DNA of 64,000 nt from the NCBI RefSeq assembly GCF_017312365.1, contig NZ_BLJI01000013.1:1-64000 (forward strand). The letters are read 5' to 3'. Positions within the stretch are counted from its first letter, which is position 1; each line of letters starts with the position of its first letter. Position numbers and translations under genes: made by a program. Positions 45,416 through 54,123 of this stretch are shown here, in pieces. This DNA is from Chroococcus sp. FPU101 (GTDB lineage: Bacteria; Cyanobacteriota; Cyanobacteriia; Cyanobacteriales; Microcystaceae). Under the pieces are notes generated by a model that was not told the origin of the DNA, ran no database searches, and saw only the letters and a list, made by a program, of their open reading frames with translations.

Positions 45416-46138
45416 ATGGAAATTACGACCAATAAAGACAATTCACCTGTACCCGAAAAAGTGGAACAAATGGGGGAGGCCGAACGCTGGAGTTCTTTAA
45501 TTACAGGTGGTAGTCTTGTACTACTTGGATTAAAAAAAGGCTCTTTAAAAGGCGCATTGATGGCACTGGCAGGCGGAGGTTTAGTTTATCATGGTACGGC
45601 TGGACAAGAAAGCATCAAAGATCAAATTGTAAATAAAGTCGATGCGTCTGGAAGTATTAAAGTTGAAAAAACTGTAACCATCTTCAATAAATCGCCCGAA
45701 GAACTATATCAGGTTTGGCATAACTTTGAGAACCTACCCAATTTTATGAAATATCTGAAATCAGTTAAGGTGATCGATAAAACCCGTTCCCACTGGGTCG
45801 CTGATGCCCCTCTAGGTGAAAGTGTCGAATGGGATGCTGAAATGATCGAAGATCGGCCAAATCAATTAATTGCTTGGTCTTCTATAGAAGGAGCAGACGT
45901 TGAAAATTCGGGGTTTGTTCGATTCCAGAAAGGCCCAGAAGGTCGGGGAACTGAAGTCAAAGTGGTCATGGAATATAACCCCCCTGGTGGTGCGGTTGGT
46001 GCAGCCTTGGCTAAATTATTTGGTAAAGAACCAGAGCAATTAATTGGATCATCTTTACGACATTTCAAAATGCTGATGGAAGCAGGAGAAATTGCAACAA
46101 CTGAGGGACAACCCTCGGCTCGCCAAGGAGATAAATAG
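45416..46138 (+). CDS. SRPBCC family protein (polyketide cyclase/dehydrase-like)
   Basis: A 240-residue protein in two parts. Residues about 20-65 (WSSLITGGSLVLLGLKKGSLKG...) form a glycine-rich hydrophobic hairpin like the DUF2892/YgaP membrane domain. Residues about 80-225 form an SRPBCC lipid-binding-like fold, with VEKTVTIFNKSPEELYQVWHNFENLPNFMKYL as the standard start of that domain. The ligand is unknown. The ATG at 45416 with AAGGAG nine bases upstream is preferred over an in-frame TTG at 45410. The next gene begins three bases after its stop codon, so the two are surely cotranscribed. Confidence 0.85.
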   Translation: MEITTNKDNSPVPEKVEQMGEAERWSSLITGGSLVLLGLKKGSLKGALMALAGGGLVYHGTAGQESIKDQIVNKVDASGSIKVEKTVTIFNKSPEELYQVWHNFENLPNFMKYLKSVKVIDKTRSHWVADAPLGESVEWDAEMIEDRPNQLIAWSSIEGADVENSGFVRFQKGPEGRGTEVKVVMEYNPPGGAVGAALAKLFGKEPEQLIGSSLRHFKMLMEAGEIATTEGQPSARQGDK

Positions 46139-46141
46139 AAA

Positions 46142-47317
46142 ATGAAAGCTGTATGCTGGCATGGCGCGATGGATATGCGGGTCGAAACTGTACCCGACCC
46201 AACTATTCTTAACCCACGAGATGCCATTATTAAAATTACGTCTACCGCTATTTGTGGCTCAGATTTACATATCTACGATGGCTTTATCCCCACGATGAAA
46301 GCGGGTGATATTATGGGTCACGAGTTTATGGGGGAGGTGGTAGAAGTGGGGCCTTCAGTCCAAAAACTGAAAAAAGGTGATCGCGTCGTGGTTCCTTTTC
46401 CCATCTCCTGTGGTCAGTGTTTCTTCTGCAACCGAGAATTATGGTCATTGTGCGATAATTCTAATCCTTCTGAGAATGCGGGATTAATTGAAAAGTTATA
46501 TGGTCATTCTCCTGCTGCCCTTTTTGGCTATTCTCACTTTTTTGGGGGCTATGCGGGTGGACAGGCTGAGTATGCACGTGTCCCCTTTGCCGATGTTGGC
46601 CCGATTAAGGTTCCTGATGGACTGACGGATGATCAAGTACTTTTCCTCAGCGATATTTTACCAACAGGTTATATGGCGGCGGAAAATTGTAATATTCAGC
46701 CTGGGGATATTGTCGCAATTTGGGGGTGTGGCCCTGTCGGACAGTTTGCGATTAAAAGTGCATTTCTACTCGGTGCAGAACGGGTTATTGCAATTGACCG
46801 TTTTCCCGAACGCCTGAAAATGGCTCACGAAATGAGTGGCGCAGAAATTCTCAACTATGAGGAAATCGATGTCGGGGAAGCCTTAAAAGAGATGACGGGA
46901 GGACGCGGGCCCGATGCTTGTTTAGATGCCGTCGGTCTAGAAGCTCATGGCATGGGTCTAGAAGGATTTTACGATAAAGTCATGCAGGCTGTACGCATGG
47001 AAACCGATCGCCCGAATGTCTTACGTCAAGCGATCGTTAGCTGTCGTAAGGGTGGAACTGTTTCTCTAGCTGGGGTTTACGGTGGATTTATCGACAAAGT
47101 GCCGATGGGTGCAGCGTTTAATAAAGGTTTAACGATGAAGATGGGACAAACCCATGTTCACAAGTATCTACGTCCTCTACTTGAACGGATTCAAAACGGC
47201 GAAATCGATCCATCTTATATTATTTCCCATCGTCTGCCCCTTGAAGACGCCCCAAGAGCTTATGACATTTTTAAGAATAAAAAAGAAAACTGTACAAAGG
47301 TGGTACTAAAACCTTGA
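46142..47317 (+). CDS. Zinc-dependent alcohol dehydrogenase (formaldehyde dehydrogenase-like)
   Basis: A 391-residue medium-chain dehydrogenase. The catalytic zinc site is given by Cys in AICGSDLH and GHE in [14 protein letters not shown]. The structural zinc site has four Cys in [16 protein letters not shown]. The NAD-binding motif is WGCGPVGQF. The insert between 115 and 150 and overall length place it with the glutathione-independent formaldehyde dehydrogenase-like subgroup often annotated in cyanobacteria. The true substrate is unknown. It ends in a clear terminator and forms an operon with the SRPBCC gene, a pairing seen in many stress-type loci, as far as I recall. Confidence 0.9.
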   Translation: MKAVCWHGAMDMRVETVPDPTILNPRDAIIKITSTAICGSDLHIYDGFIPTMKAGDIMGHEFMGEVVEVGPSVQKLKKGDRVVVPFPISCGQCFFCNRELWSLCDNSNPSENAGLIEKLYGHSPAALFGYSHFFGGYAGGQAEYARVPFADVGPIKVPDGLTDDQVLFLSDILPTGYMAAENCNIQPGDIVAIWGCGPVGQFAIKSAFLLGAERVIAIDRFPERLKMAHEMSGAEILNYEEIDVGEALKEMTGGRGPDACLDAVGLEAHGMGLEGFYDKVMQAVRMETDRPNVLRQAIVSCRKGGTVSLAGVYGGFIDKVPMGAAFNKGLTMKMGQTHVHKYLRPLLERIQNGEIDPSYIISHRLPLEDAPRAYDIFKNKKENCTKVVLKP

Positions 47318-47330
47318 CAAAATACAAAAG

Positions 47331-47354
47331 ACGTGCTAAGGCGCGTTTTTTTTT
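47331..47354 (+). terminator. Intrinsic terminator of the dehydrogenase operon
   Basis: Stem ACGTGC - TAAG - GCGCGT with a TNRG-type tetraloop, followed directly by eight T. It starts 14 bases after the dehydrogenase stop codon. Confidence 0.9.
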
Positions 47355-47377
47355 GAGATACGAAATATTGTCAATTA

Positions 47378-47408
47378 CCCACACTGAAGACAGATCTCAG
47401 AGTGTGGG
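47378..47408. terminator. Hairpin downstream of petG
   Basis: Perfect eight-base stem CCCACACT / AGTGTGGG (47378-47385 and 47401-47408). It lies 10 bases past the petG stop codon on the minus strand. The T-run is poor, so this may be a 3' stabilising hairpin. Confidence 0.5.
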
Positions 47409-47418
47409 ATAATTATAA

Positions 47419-47535
47419 TTAGTCGATTCCGAGTTGCTTACCGCGTTTGTACTGCATATATGCAGCAAAAAATAAGCCAGCAAGGGTAATAAAGATGCAA
47501 CCTAACGCAATCCCTAAAGTTAAGGGTTCAATCAT
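47419..47535 (-). CDS. petG: Cytochrome b6f complex subunit V (PetG)
   Basis: A 38-codon gene on the minus strand. The product begins [12 protein letters not shown], spans the membrane once (about residues 4-26), contains the conserved [11 protein letters not shown] segment and ends LGID. This is the form of PetG, a small single-helix subunit needed for assembly or stability of the cytochrome b6f complex in the thylakoid membrane. It is divergent from cytM, with 196 bp between them, and is followed by an eight-base-stem hairpin. The size is exactly that of the family. Confidence 0.95.
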   Translation of the reverse strand: MIEPLTLGIALGCIFITLAGLFFAAYMQYKRGKQLGID

Positions 47536-47731
47536 GATCGTGTTTCCTTGTGCTTTGAAAGACAGTCCTGTATCTTATCCTACAGCGACAACGACTCCGA
47601 AACAAAGTTTTAAGGTAACAATTTTGTGACGAATCTCAACAAAACTATTAAGTCAAATTAACAAAAGTAGTTTTTTTAGCCCATATCGTTGCAAAATGTA
47701 AAGATATAATCATTAAACTTTAAAATAATCT

Positions 47732-48106
47732 GTGGATAGTCAGCTAACGGGATCTAAAGTAGCACTGCATCGTCTTCTAATCGGGGTGATGGCAGCTTTG
47801 TTGATCATCTTTACCATTACGATAGGCTTATATTTTCATCAAATTTCCGATCCTTATATTCGAGAAGTGTTATCGTTATCGGGAGATCTAAAACGAGGTT
47901 CGGAGATTTTTCAGATTAATTGTGCAGTTTGTCATGGAATCAAAGCTGATGGCAGTGTTGGCCCTAGTTTACACCATGTCTCAAAACGAAAATCGAGAGT
48001 TAGTCTGATTAATCAAGTCATTAGCGGTAAAACGCCACCAATGCCGAAATTTCAGCCAACTTCGCAAGATATGTCCGATTTGTTAAGCTATTTAGAACGA
48101 TTATAA
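47732..48106 (+). CDS. cytM: Cytochrome cM
   Basis: A 124-residue c-type cytochrome. An uncleaved N-terminal helix (about residues 15-36) anchors it, and the haem-binding CAVCH motif lies near residue 69. The C-terminal GKTPPMPKFQP provides the axial Met and matches the typical CytM ending. CytM is a low-abundance cyanobacterial cytochrome implicated in respiration-photosynthesis balance in heterotrophic or stress conditions. The start is GTG, with no clear ribosome-binding site, which fits low expression. petG lies divergently upstream. Confidence 0.85.
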   Translation: MDSQLTGSKVALHRLLIGVMAALLIIFTITIGLYFHQISDPYIREVLSLSGDLKRGSEIFQINCAVCHGIKADGSVGPSLHHVSKRKSRVSLINQVISGKTPPMPKFQPTSQDMSDLLSYLERL

Positions 48107-48311
48107 AGATTTTTAGGGTTCTTTGTTGGCAATCTTCGTAACCGTAGCAAACACCCTCAGAGATAGTGTACTCATGAAAAGCCACAAGAATTGATCTTAA
48201 TTTGATCGCGATCGTAACAAAGCGTTCTTTATTAAATCGGTGCAGACTTTCCTAGCCAAATCATCGTAATTGTGCGTATAATAATCCAAATCTTTGTCAA
48301 AAAAGTACCCT

Positions 48312-49448
48312 ATGCTAGATTGTATTATTATTGGTGCTGGCCCTGCTGGAGCAACCGCCGCCTATCACTTGGCGAAAAAAGGACGTTCTGTCGTCGTCTT
48401 AGACAAAGCAAGTCTACCCCGTTATAAACCTTGTGGTGGGGGTGTTTCTCCCGCGATCAAAAAATGGTTTGACTTTGATTTTACGCCCGTTATTAGCAAT
48501 ACAATCAATACAGTTCGCTACACTTGGAAACATGGTGATCCAGTGGAATCCGATTTGAGTATGCTAGATCCCATGTGGATGGTAAAACGAGATCAGTTTG
48601 ACGATTTTTTGTGTCAGCAAGCTCAAAAGAAAGGCGCACAGATCAAAGATAATACAGAAGTAACAGCGATCGCATTTCTACAAGATCACTGGGATGTCAC
48701 CACTTCTAACGGAACTTATCAAGCTAAATATCTTATTGCTGCTGATGGAGTAACTGGAAAAACCGGGCAATGGTTAGGGTTTTCGTCAAGAGAAAATAGT
48801 TTAGGGGCAACACTAGAAATTAAAACGGCTATCCCTAATACTAAACTTCATACCGCATCATTTGACTTTGGTTCCCTAAAAAATGGCTATATCTGGAACT
48901 TTCCCAAAGCAGATGGCTATACTATTAGCGCAGGATGTTTCAAAGGGAAAATTAAATCTGAGGAATTGAAAAAACAACTGTTTAATTATGCGTCAGCATC
49001 AGGTATTGATACATCTAACGCGCAATATTACGAATATCCTCTAGCAGTTTGGACAGAAAAACCAATCCTACACACCCGTCAAGCATTAATCGCAGGTGAA
49101 GCAGCAGGAATTCTAGATCCGCTCATTGGTGAAGGGATTAGGCCTTCTATTCTAACAGGAGTCAGGGCAGCAGAAGCGATCGATCAAGCTTTATCGGGTG
49201 ATGCAAATGCCTTAGCTAGATACACCAATATTATTGATGATGAATGGGGTGTAGACATGGTTTTAGCGCAACGTCTAGCGGGCTTATTCTATCAGTTTAC
49301 CCAGATTGCCTACAAAGTTGGGGTCAAACGTCCCGCAGCAGGGGAAATTATGGGTAAAATCCTTTGTGGAAAACTGCGATATAGTGATGTGGTTGAACAA
49401 GCAATGCAGAGGCTCAAAAAATCTTTAATACCCGGTTTTGGACGTTAA
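48312..49448 (+). CDS. Geranylgeranyl reductase family FAD-dependent oxidoreductase
   Basis: A 378-residue flavoprotein. The N-terminal FAD motif is IIIGAGPAGATAAYHLAKKG, followed by the family-specific PRYKPCGGG (Cys-Gly-Gly) segment and, near residue 270, GEAAGILDPLIGEGI, the second FAD site of the geranylgeranyl reductase/ChlP superfamily. It differs from cyanobacterial ChlP, which starts VAVVGSGPAGS, so I do not call it chlP. The substrate, probably an isoprenoid or lipid double bond, is unknown. The frame is open to a TTG at 48294; the ATG at 48312 directly precedes the FAD strand and is preferred. It ends in a strong terminator. Confidence 0.85.
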   Translation: MLDCIIIGAGPAGATAAYHLAKKGRSVVVLDKASLPRYKPCGGGVSPAIKKWFDFDFTPVISNTINTVRYTWKHGDPVESDLSMLDPMWMVKRDQFDDFLCQQAQKKGAQIKDNTEVTAIAFLQDHWDVTTSNGTYQAKYLIAADGVTGKTGQWLGFSSRENSLGATLEIKTAIPNTKLHTASFDFGSLKNGYIWNFPKADGYTISAGCFKGKIKSEELKKQLFNYASASGIDTSNAQYYEYPLAVWTEKPILHTRQALIAGEAAGILDPLIGEGIRPSILTGVRAAEAIDQALSGDANALARYTNIIDDEWGVDMVLAQRLAGLFYQFTQIAYKVGVKRPAAGEIMGKILCGKLRYSDVVEQAMQRLKKSLIPGFGR

Positions 49449-49455
49449 TGATAGG

Positions 49456-49490
49456 ATGGGTTGATCATCATCAGTTCAACCCATTTTTTT
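49456..49490 (+). terminator. Intrinsic terminator of the reductase gene
   Basis: Nine-base stem ATGGGTTGA / TCAACCCAT (49456-49464 and 49476-49484) followed by seven T. It begins eight bases after the stop codon. Confidence 0.9.
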
Positions 49491-49495
49491 GGTAA

Positions 49496-50077
49496 TTAAA
49501 CTTTAGTCCGTGTCGTTCCTAAAGAATAAGCGATTTGATCGAAATCAATATCTTTAACTGGATCACTTAAGTTATCTGGAATAAAAGTACCTCGAATTTC
49601 AGGATTAAAGAATAGTTCACCTGGAGACACCGCATCATCAGAAGTTAATGAAGCAAACCCTCGTACCTCTAAAAGAGATTGCTGATTATTTAAAAATTGT
49701 TGAACATCTGGTAATAGCTGCAATGAGACAGTAGCCCAACTGGGTAAGATAAAACTATCGCTTTCATATCTAATAAATTTTTCGTTGACTACTTCAGTTC
49801 GTCGGAAATTGATCGGAACATTTTTAGCAGCAACATCATACAACAAAACAGTTTTATTATCTAAAACTCTGGTTTCATTGGCTGGAGAACCAATTGGCGG
49901 ATCAGAAGGTTCACTAATTGTGAAGAATAATTTTAATTCTCGATCTCTTTTTTCTAAGTTAGAAATGGTCAAAAAATAGCCTTGAACAATCACTCGACTT
50001 AATACATTAACAGTAGAAGCCGTTGCTGTACGAGGCGCAATCGATTTCAATAATAATTCAAATGGAGAAATATCCAT
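49496..50077 (-). CDS. Hypothetical protein, unknown function
   Basis: A 193-residue protein that I do not recognise. No signal peptide or membrane helix; alternating hydrophobic stretches (VIVQGYFLTISNL, ELKLFFTISE, TVSLQLLPDV) suggest a beta-sandwich. The segment LEVRGFASLTSDD is reminiscent of domains that bind or coat surfaces, but I cannot tie it to a family. AAGGTGA eight bases before the ATG supports the start. It is separated from the upstream antiporter gene by 131 bp and may be its own unit. Confidence 0.7.
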   Translation of the reverse strand: MDISPFELLLKSIAPRTATASTVNVLSRVIVQGYFLTISNLEKRDRELKLFFTISEPSDPPIGSPANETRVLDNKTVLLYDVAAKNVPINFRRTEVVNEKFIRYESDSFILPSWATVSLQLLPDVQQFLNNQQSLLEVRGFASLTSDDAVSPGELFFNPEIRGTFIPDNLSDPVKDIDFDQIAYSLGTTRTKV

Positions 50078-50208
50078 TTTTGTTCACCTTTATTGATAAT
50101 TTTTTTATTTTCTGTTTATTGCCTCAATTAGAATGATTTTGTTTACTGAAAAAGTTAATATCTTGTAATAATATAAATTATTTCGTTTTGTAAAGACCAA
50201 GATAGCAA

Positions 50209-52317
50209 TTAAGTATTATTTTCAGGTTCACCGAATAAAACCAAAGAACCTGTTAACCTTTTTAAAAGTTCTGTCGTCAAGTCACTGACAGCAAGCCCGC
50301 CCCCTGCGGTTTGACGACGAACGGAACGCAAAACCGTTAAATCATAGGACTTAGATTCTTTTGTAATGACATGGGAAATGTTATCATTGGTGAGCGTCTT
50401 AATTTCGGATGTTACAGGAAACCCTAATTGATTGACTAAATTTAATAAATCTTCTTTAAAAGTAGCAATTTGACTAGAAGAGGTATAACGACGGCAAACG
50501 TGCAACAATGTTACAGAACCCTGATTTGTATCGGCTAAAAGATGAGCAAATCGAATGACCCTGATCATTTCTGGTGTAATATTTTTGACAGGTACCAAAA
50601 GATGATGAATGTTAATAGGTTCATCTAATAGACGCATCACAGCGACAGGACAATGTGCCGAACGGAATACACTATCAATAACTGTACCAAAAAGACGCGC
50701 CCGCAAGCCAAAGGTTTTACTCCAACCCATAATAATTAAATCGGCATTTTTTTCACGGGCTGCCCGACTAATGCCATGAGAAATCTTATCATCAATACGG
50801 ATCGCGGGTTGGGATTCTACTTCAAATTCTTGACTCAATTGAACTGCTTGTCCTAACATTTCTCGACTTCGATAAAGACGTGTATTCAGTTGCGGTGAGT
50901 CCATATGAACATGAGAGGTTGTCACCGACAGGGGAATGACAATACCAGACTCATGACGCGCAATTAACGCCGCCATTTCAATTAAATTACGTTGTGTTGT
51001 GGGATTATAAATTGGAACGACAATTGTAAAAGGATGATTTGGGGCAAAAGGTTCGGCTTTAGGAAGTAATTCAGAAAGAATAATATCTCTTTTTTCAGAA
51101 GTATCTTCTAGCTTGGCTTTAGGTACAGCAAGATTTCTGGCAAATCTCGCCGTTAATAAAGGGCCTAAAATAGAAGTTACCAACATTAAAACAATAACAC
51201 TATTAAAAGTCGCTTCATTTAAAAGTCTTTCTCCTGCGACATTTTTCGCTTGATAGGCAGCTAAAGCGGCGGCTAATGTGGCGGCAACTTGTGGTAATGA
51301 AAGTGACCACATCGTCATCCCTTCATTGAAATTATAACGATAAATAAATTTACTAATAAAAGCAGCTAAAAATTTGGCGACAATTAATCCTAAAACAATA
51401 GCCAGCATTAAAGGAAATTGAGTAGTAATGGTTTTAATAAAAATGGGAATATCTATTAATAAACCCATTGCCACAAAAAACATCGGTATAAATAAAGTAC
51501 TTCCCATAAACTCAATTTTTTCTTTAACGGGACTTCGACCAAGTACATCATTAACTGCTAATCCAGCTAAAAAAGCACCAATAATCTTTTCTACATTAAT
51601 AACCTGCGCGCCTAAAGCTGCTAGGAATACGGCAAATAGCACAAAAAGAAATTGATTACTTTCTTCATCACCTGTGCGTTCAAAATACTTTTTACCTGCC
51701 CAATCTAAACCAAAAAGAACTATTAGACAATAAATTCCTAACGCGACCAATTGAAAGATGAGACTTGCCGCAGAAAACTCACCTTGATGAATCGAAAGAC
51801 ATACTGCAAGAACTACTAAAGCTGAAATATCTGTAAATATTGTTGCCCCAATTGTTACCATTACAGCTTCATTTCTAACAACACCTAAACGTTGTGCAAT
51901 TGGATAGCCTAAAAGTGTATGCGAAGCAAATAAAGAACCGATTAAAATAGCACCATTCCAACCATAATCAAAAAATCTACCGATAGCAGTTCCGATAATT
52001 AGCGGAATAATAAAAGTTGCAAAACCAAAACCCAGAGAGCGATCTTTCGTTTTGCGAAATTCTCCTAAATCAATTTCTAAACCTGCAACAAACATTAGAT
52101 AAATTTTTCCAATATCCTCTAGTAGGTGCATGGTTTCAGATTCACCATCGAGTAAATTTAACCCGTTTTTTCCTAACACAACTCCTGCAAAAAGTAGACC
52201 AACTAGCCCTGGTAATTTGATTCGCTCAAAAATGGGTGGTAGTGTTAAAATAACTAAAAGTAGAATTGTAAAAGCAACAAGTGGGCTATTGGATAGATAA
52301 GTTAAGGTTTTTTCCAT
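50209..52317 (-). CDS. CPA2 family cation:proton antiporter with two Usp domains
   Basis: A 702-residue membrane antiporter. About 12 transmembrane helices fill residues 1-395, with the Na+/H+ exchanger pattern including GKIYLMFVAGLEIDL, FASHTLLGYP, TIFTDISALVVL (Asp of the ion site) and LNEATFNSVIVLM. The C-terminal part (about 425-700) holds two tandem universal stress protein-like domains, the first with the DLIIMGWSK segment. CPA2 antiporters with Usp tails are common in cyanobacteria (NhaS/NapA groups) and exchange Na+ or K+ for protons. The ion is not assignable. The ATG at 52317 is preferred over an in-frame TTG nine bases upstream. Confidence 0.88.
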   Translation of the reverse strand: MEKTLTYLSNSPLVAFTILLLVILTLPPIFERIKLPGLVGLLFAGVVLGKNGLNLLDGESETMHLLEDIGKIYLMFVAGLEIDLGEFRKTKDRSLGFGFATFIIPLIIGTAIGRFFDYGWNGAILIGSLFASHTLLGYPIAQRLGVVRNEAVMVTIGATIFTDISALVVLAVCLSIHQGEFSAASLIFQLVALGIYCLIVLFGLDWAGKKYFERTGDEESNQFLFVLFAVFLAALGAQVINVEKIIGAFLAGLAVNDVLGRSPVKEKIEFMGSTLFIPMFFVAMGLLIDIPIFIKTITTQFPLMLAIVLGLIVAKFLAAFISKFIYRYNFNEGMTMWSLSLPQVAATLAAALAAYQAKNVAGERLLNEATFNSVIVLMLVTSILGPLLTARFARNLAVPKAKLEDTSEKRDIILSELLPKAEPFAPNHPFTIVVPIYNPTTQRNLIEMAALIARHESGIVIPLSVTTSHVHMDSPQLNTRLYRSREMLGQAVQLSQEFEVESQPAIRIDDKISHGISRAAREKNADLIIMGWSKTFGLRARLFGTVIDSVFRSAHCPVAVMRLLDEPINIHHLLVPVKNITPEMIRVIRFAHLLADTNQGSVTLLHVCRRYTSSSQIATFKEDLLNLVNQLGFPVTSEIKTLTNDNISHVITKESKSYDLTVLRSVRRQTAGGGLAVSDLTTELLKRLTGSLVLFGEPENNT

Positions 52318-52466
52318 TATTGGCAAGGATAAAAAATAATAAATGTTACAAGGCTCAATCTGTATAATTAGCTTTATTGATACTCTCCTAGTTTATCTAG
52401 CCTGATCTAGTCGCTTGATTACATCCCCTATAAGATAGAAGAAATTTTAAAAATTTTATGCTTAGA

Positions 52467-53051
52467 TTAGTTATCTGATAATTTTACTCTTTTGTAAAGA
52501 TCAGCTAGAGTAATTTCAATAGGTACTGTTTGTAAGGTGATTTTTTCGTCATCTTCGTTATATTCGCATAAAGACCATTGTTTATGATCAACTTTGACAT
52601 ATTGATCAACGTGTTTCTGTATTTGAGTGACTAGAATACATTCTTGAAAACTTGGAATAGTTTGAGAGTTTTTAAATTTTTTGTCTTTGTCATATCCTCC
52701 TGTTGAAGGTGAGAGAATTTCTATAATAATTTGAGGATTATTAATCGTATCCGTTCGATTTTCTTCATGATATTCAGCCTCACCAAAAATAATCATAATA
52801 TCGGGATAGGTGTAAACATTACACTGAGGTATCCACAGACGAACATCAGCAATAAAAACTTCATAATCAAGATGAGCATCAAAAGCAATGTTTAATTGAG
52901 TGCCAAAATTGAACATTAATCGATTATGATTAGTTGAACCACCTGCCATCGGAATTATCTGGCCATTAATATATTCACTTTTGTCTTTAGCTATTGCTTC
53001 GCGTTCTAAATATTCTTCGGGTGTAAAGTATTGTTGTTCTACAGTTTGCAT
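52467..53051 (-). CDS. Uma2 family (DUF820) PD-(D/E)XK nuclease-like protein
   Basis: A 194-residue protein of the large cyanobacterial Uma2/DUF820 family. Family features are FTPEEYLEREAIAKDKSEYINGQI at the start, the metal site pieces VYTYPDIMIIFGEAE (PD) and IIIEILSPST (E-x-LSPST), and the tail LADLYKRVKL. The usual catalytic Lys after ExL and YDKDKKFKNSQTIPSFQECILV are kept. The biological role of the family is unknown despite its nuclease fold. Many copies occur per genome. The ATG at 53051 (MQTVEQQYF) is preferred over a TTG ten codons upstream. It lies downstream of the cmp operon in the same direction, probably independently transcribed. Confidence 0.88.
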   Translation of the reverse strand: MQTVEQQYFTPEEYLEREAIAKDKSEYINGQIIPMAGGSTNHNRLMFNFGTQLNIAFDAHLDYEVFIADVRLWIPQCNVYTYPDIMIIFGEAEYHEENRTDTINNPQIIIEILSPSTGGYDKDKKFKNSQTIPSFQECILVTQIQKHVDQYVKVDHKQWSLCEYNEDDEKITLQTVPIEITLADLYKRVKLSDN

Positions 53052-53180
53052 AATAATTTTCTCTATACATGGAAATACCAAAAAAAGTTAATCAATTCAA
53101 CCCATAAAAAATCAAATAAGGTGAGTACAAGCATACCACCTTATATCAAATAATAACTTAAATTTTAATGACTGCTCTAA

Positions 53181-54026
53181 TTACGCAGCATCATCATCAT
53201 GAGCAAAACGATTATAGAGGAAGTCTAACGCATAGTTACGCAGATTATAATATTCTGGATCTTCCATAATCCGATCGCGATCTCTCGGACGAGGAAAAGG
53301 AATATTGAGAATTTCTCCAATATTAGCAGATGGGCCATTCGTCATCATCACTAAACGATCGGCTAAAAACAAAGCTTCATCAATATCATGGGTAATCATC
53401 AAAACCGTACAACGATGATCTTGCCAAATTTTGAGTAATTCTTCTTGCAATTCTTCTTTAGTAATTGCGTCTAATGCCCCAAACGGTTCATCTAAGATTA
53501 ACACTTCAGGACGGATCGATAAAGCCCGCGCAATAGATACCCGTTGTTTCATCCCCCCTGAAATTTGTGGGGGTTTCTTTTCGGCTGCCTCACTTAATCC
53601 CACTAAAGCTAAATGTTCCTTGACAATTGCTCTTTTTTCTGCTTCTAGTTTATTAGGATAAACCGAATCAACTGCTAAATAAACATTTTCAAAAACCGTT
53701 AACCAAGGTAATAGGGCGTAACCTTGAAAAACCACCATACGATCGGGCCCCGGTTCAACAATATCCTTACCTTTAAGACGAACTGTTCCATGAGTCGCAT
53801 CAGCAAAACCCGAAACCATATTTAATAAAGTTGATTTTCCACAGCCAGAGTGACCAATAACACAGATAAATTCACCCTCATTAACCGTCAGATTAACACC
53901 ATCAAGAACCGTATAAGGCCCTTTCGGAGTCGGATAAATTTTTGAGACATTATCAATTTTCAAAAAAGCTTCATTGAGTGAAGTTTGCTCGTATGGATTG
54001 ATTGTTTGTGTGGTCGTATATGCCAT
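53181..54026 (-). CDS. cmpD: Bicarbonate ABC transporter ATP-binding protein CmpD
   Basis: A 281-residue ATPase of the nitrate/bicarbonate/taurine ABC group. Walker A is GHSGCGKST (near 57), signature ISGGMKQRVSIARAL (near 155) and Walker [14 protein letters not shown]. The first 25 residues are a short extension. It is the last gene of the apparent cmpA-cmpB-cmpC-cmpD operon (all minus), 97 bp after cmpC with a GGGTTTGG hairpin in the gap. With CmpC it energises import of bicarbonate through CmpB. Taken alone it could equally be NrtD; the assignment rests on CmpA. Confidence 0.88.
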   Translation of the reverse strand: MAYTTTQTINPYEQTSLNEAFLKIDNVSKIYPTPKGPYTVLDGVNLTVNEGEFICVIGHSGCGKSTLLNMVSGFADATHGTVRLKGKDIVEPGPDRMVVFQGYALLPWLTVFENVYLAVDSVYPNKLEAEKRAIVKEHLALVGLSEAAEKKPPQISGGMKQRVSIARALSIRPEVLILDEPFGALDAITKEELQEELLKIWQDHRCTVLMITHDIDEALFLADRLVMMTNGPSANIGEILNIPFPRPRDRDRIMEDPEYYNLRNYALDFLYNRFAHDDDAA

Positions 54027-54094
54027 GATAGTTACTCCTTACATTTGATGGGGGAAAAGGGAGGGTTTTGATGTCCAATTCAGGGAAAATAGAA

Positions 54095-54113
54095 GGGTTT
54101 GGCGACCAAACCC
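54095..54113. repeat. GGGTTTGG hairpin between cmpC and cmpD
   Basis: Perfect inverted repeat GGGTTTGG - CGA - CCAAACCC. It differs from the hairpin at 4885-4903 by one loop base. In the cmp operon it could mark an RNA processing or attenuation point. Confidence 0.6.
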
Positions 54114-54123
54114 CGACAATCAT

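Noticed and set aside
48312-49448. chlP (geranylgeranyl reductase of chlorophyll synthesis)
   Set aside because: The protein is shorter and its FAD start IIIGAGPAGA and PCGGG segments differ from cyanobacterial ChlP as I recall; family name only was given.
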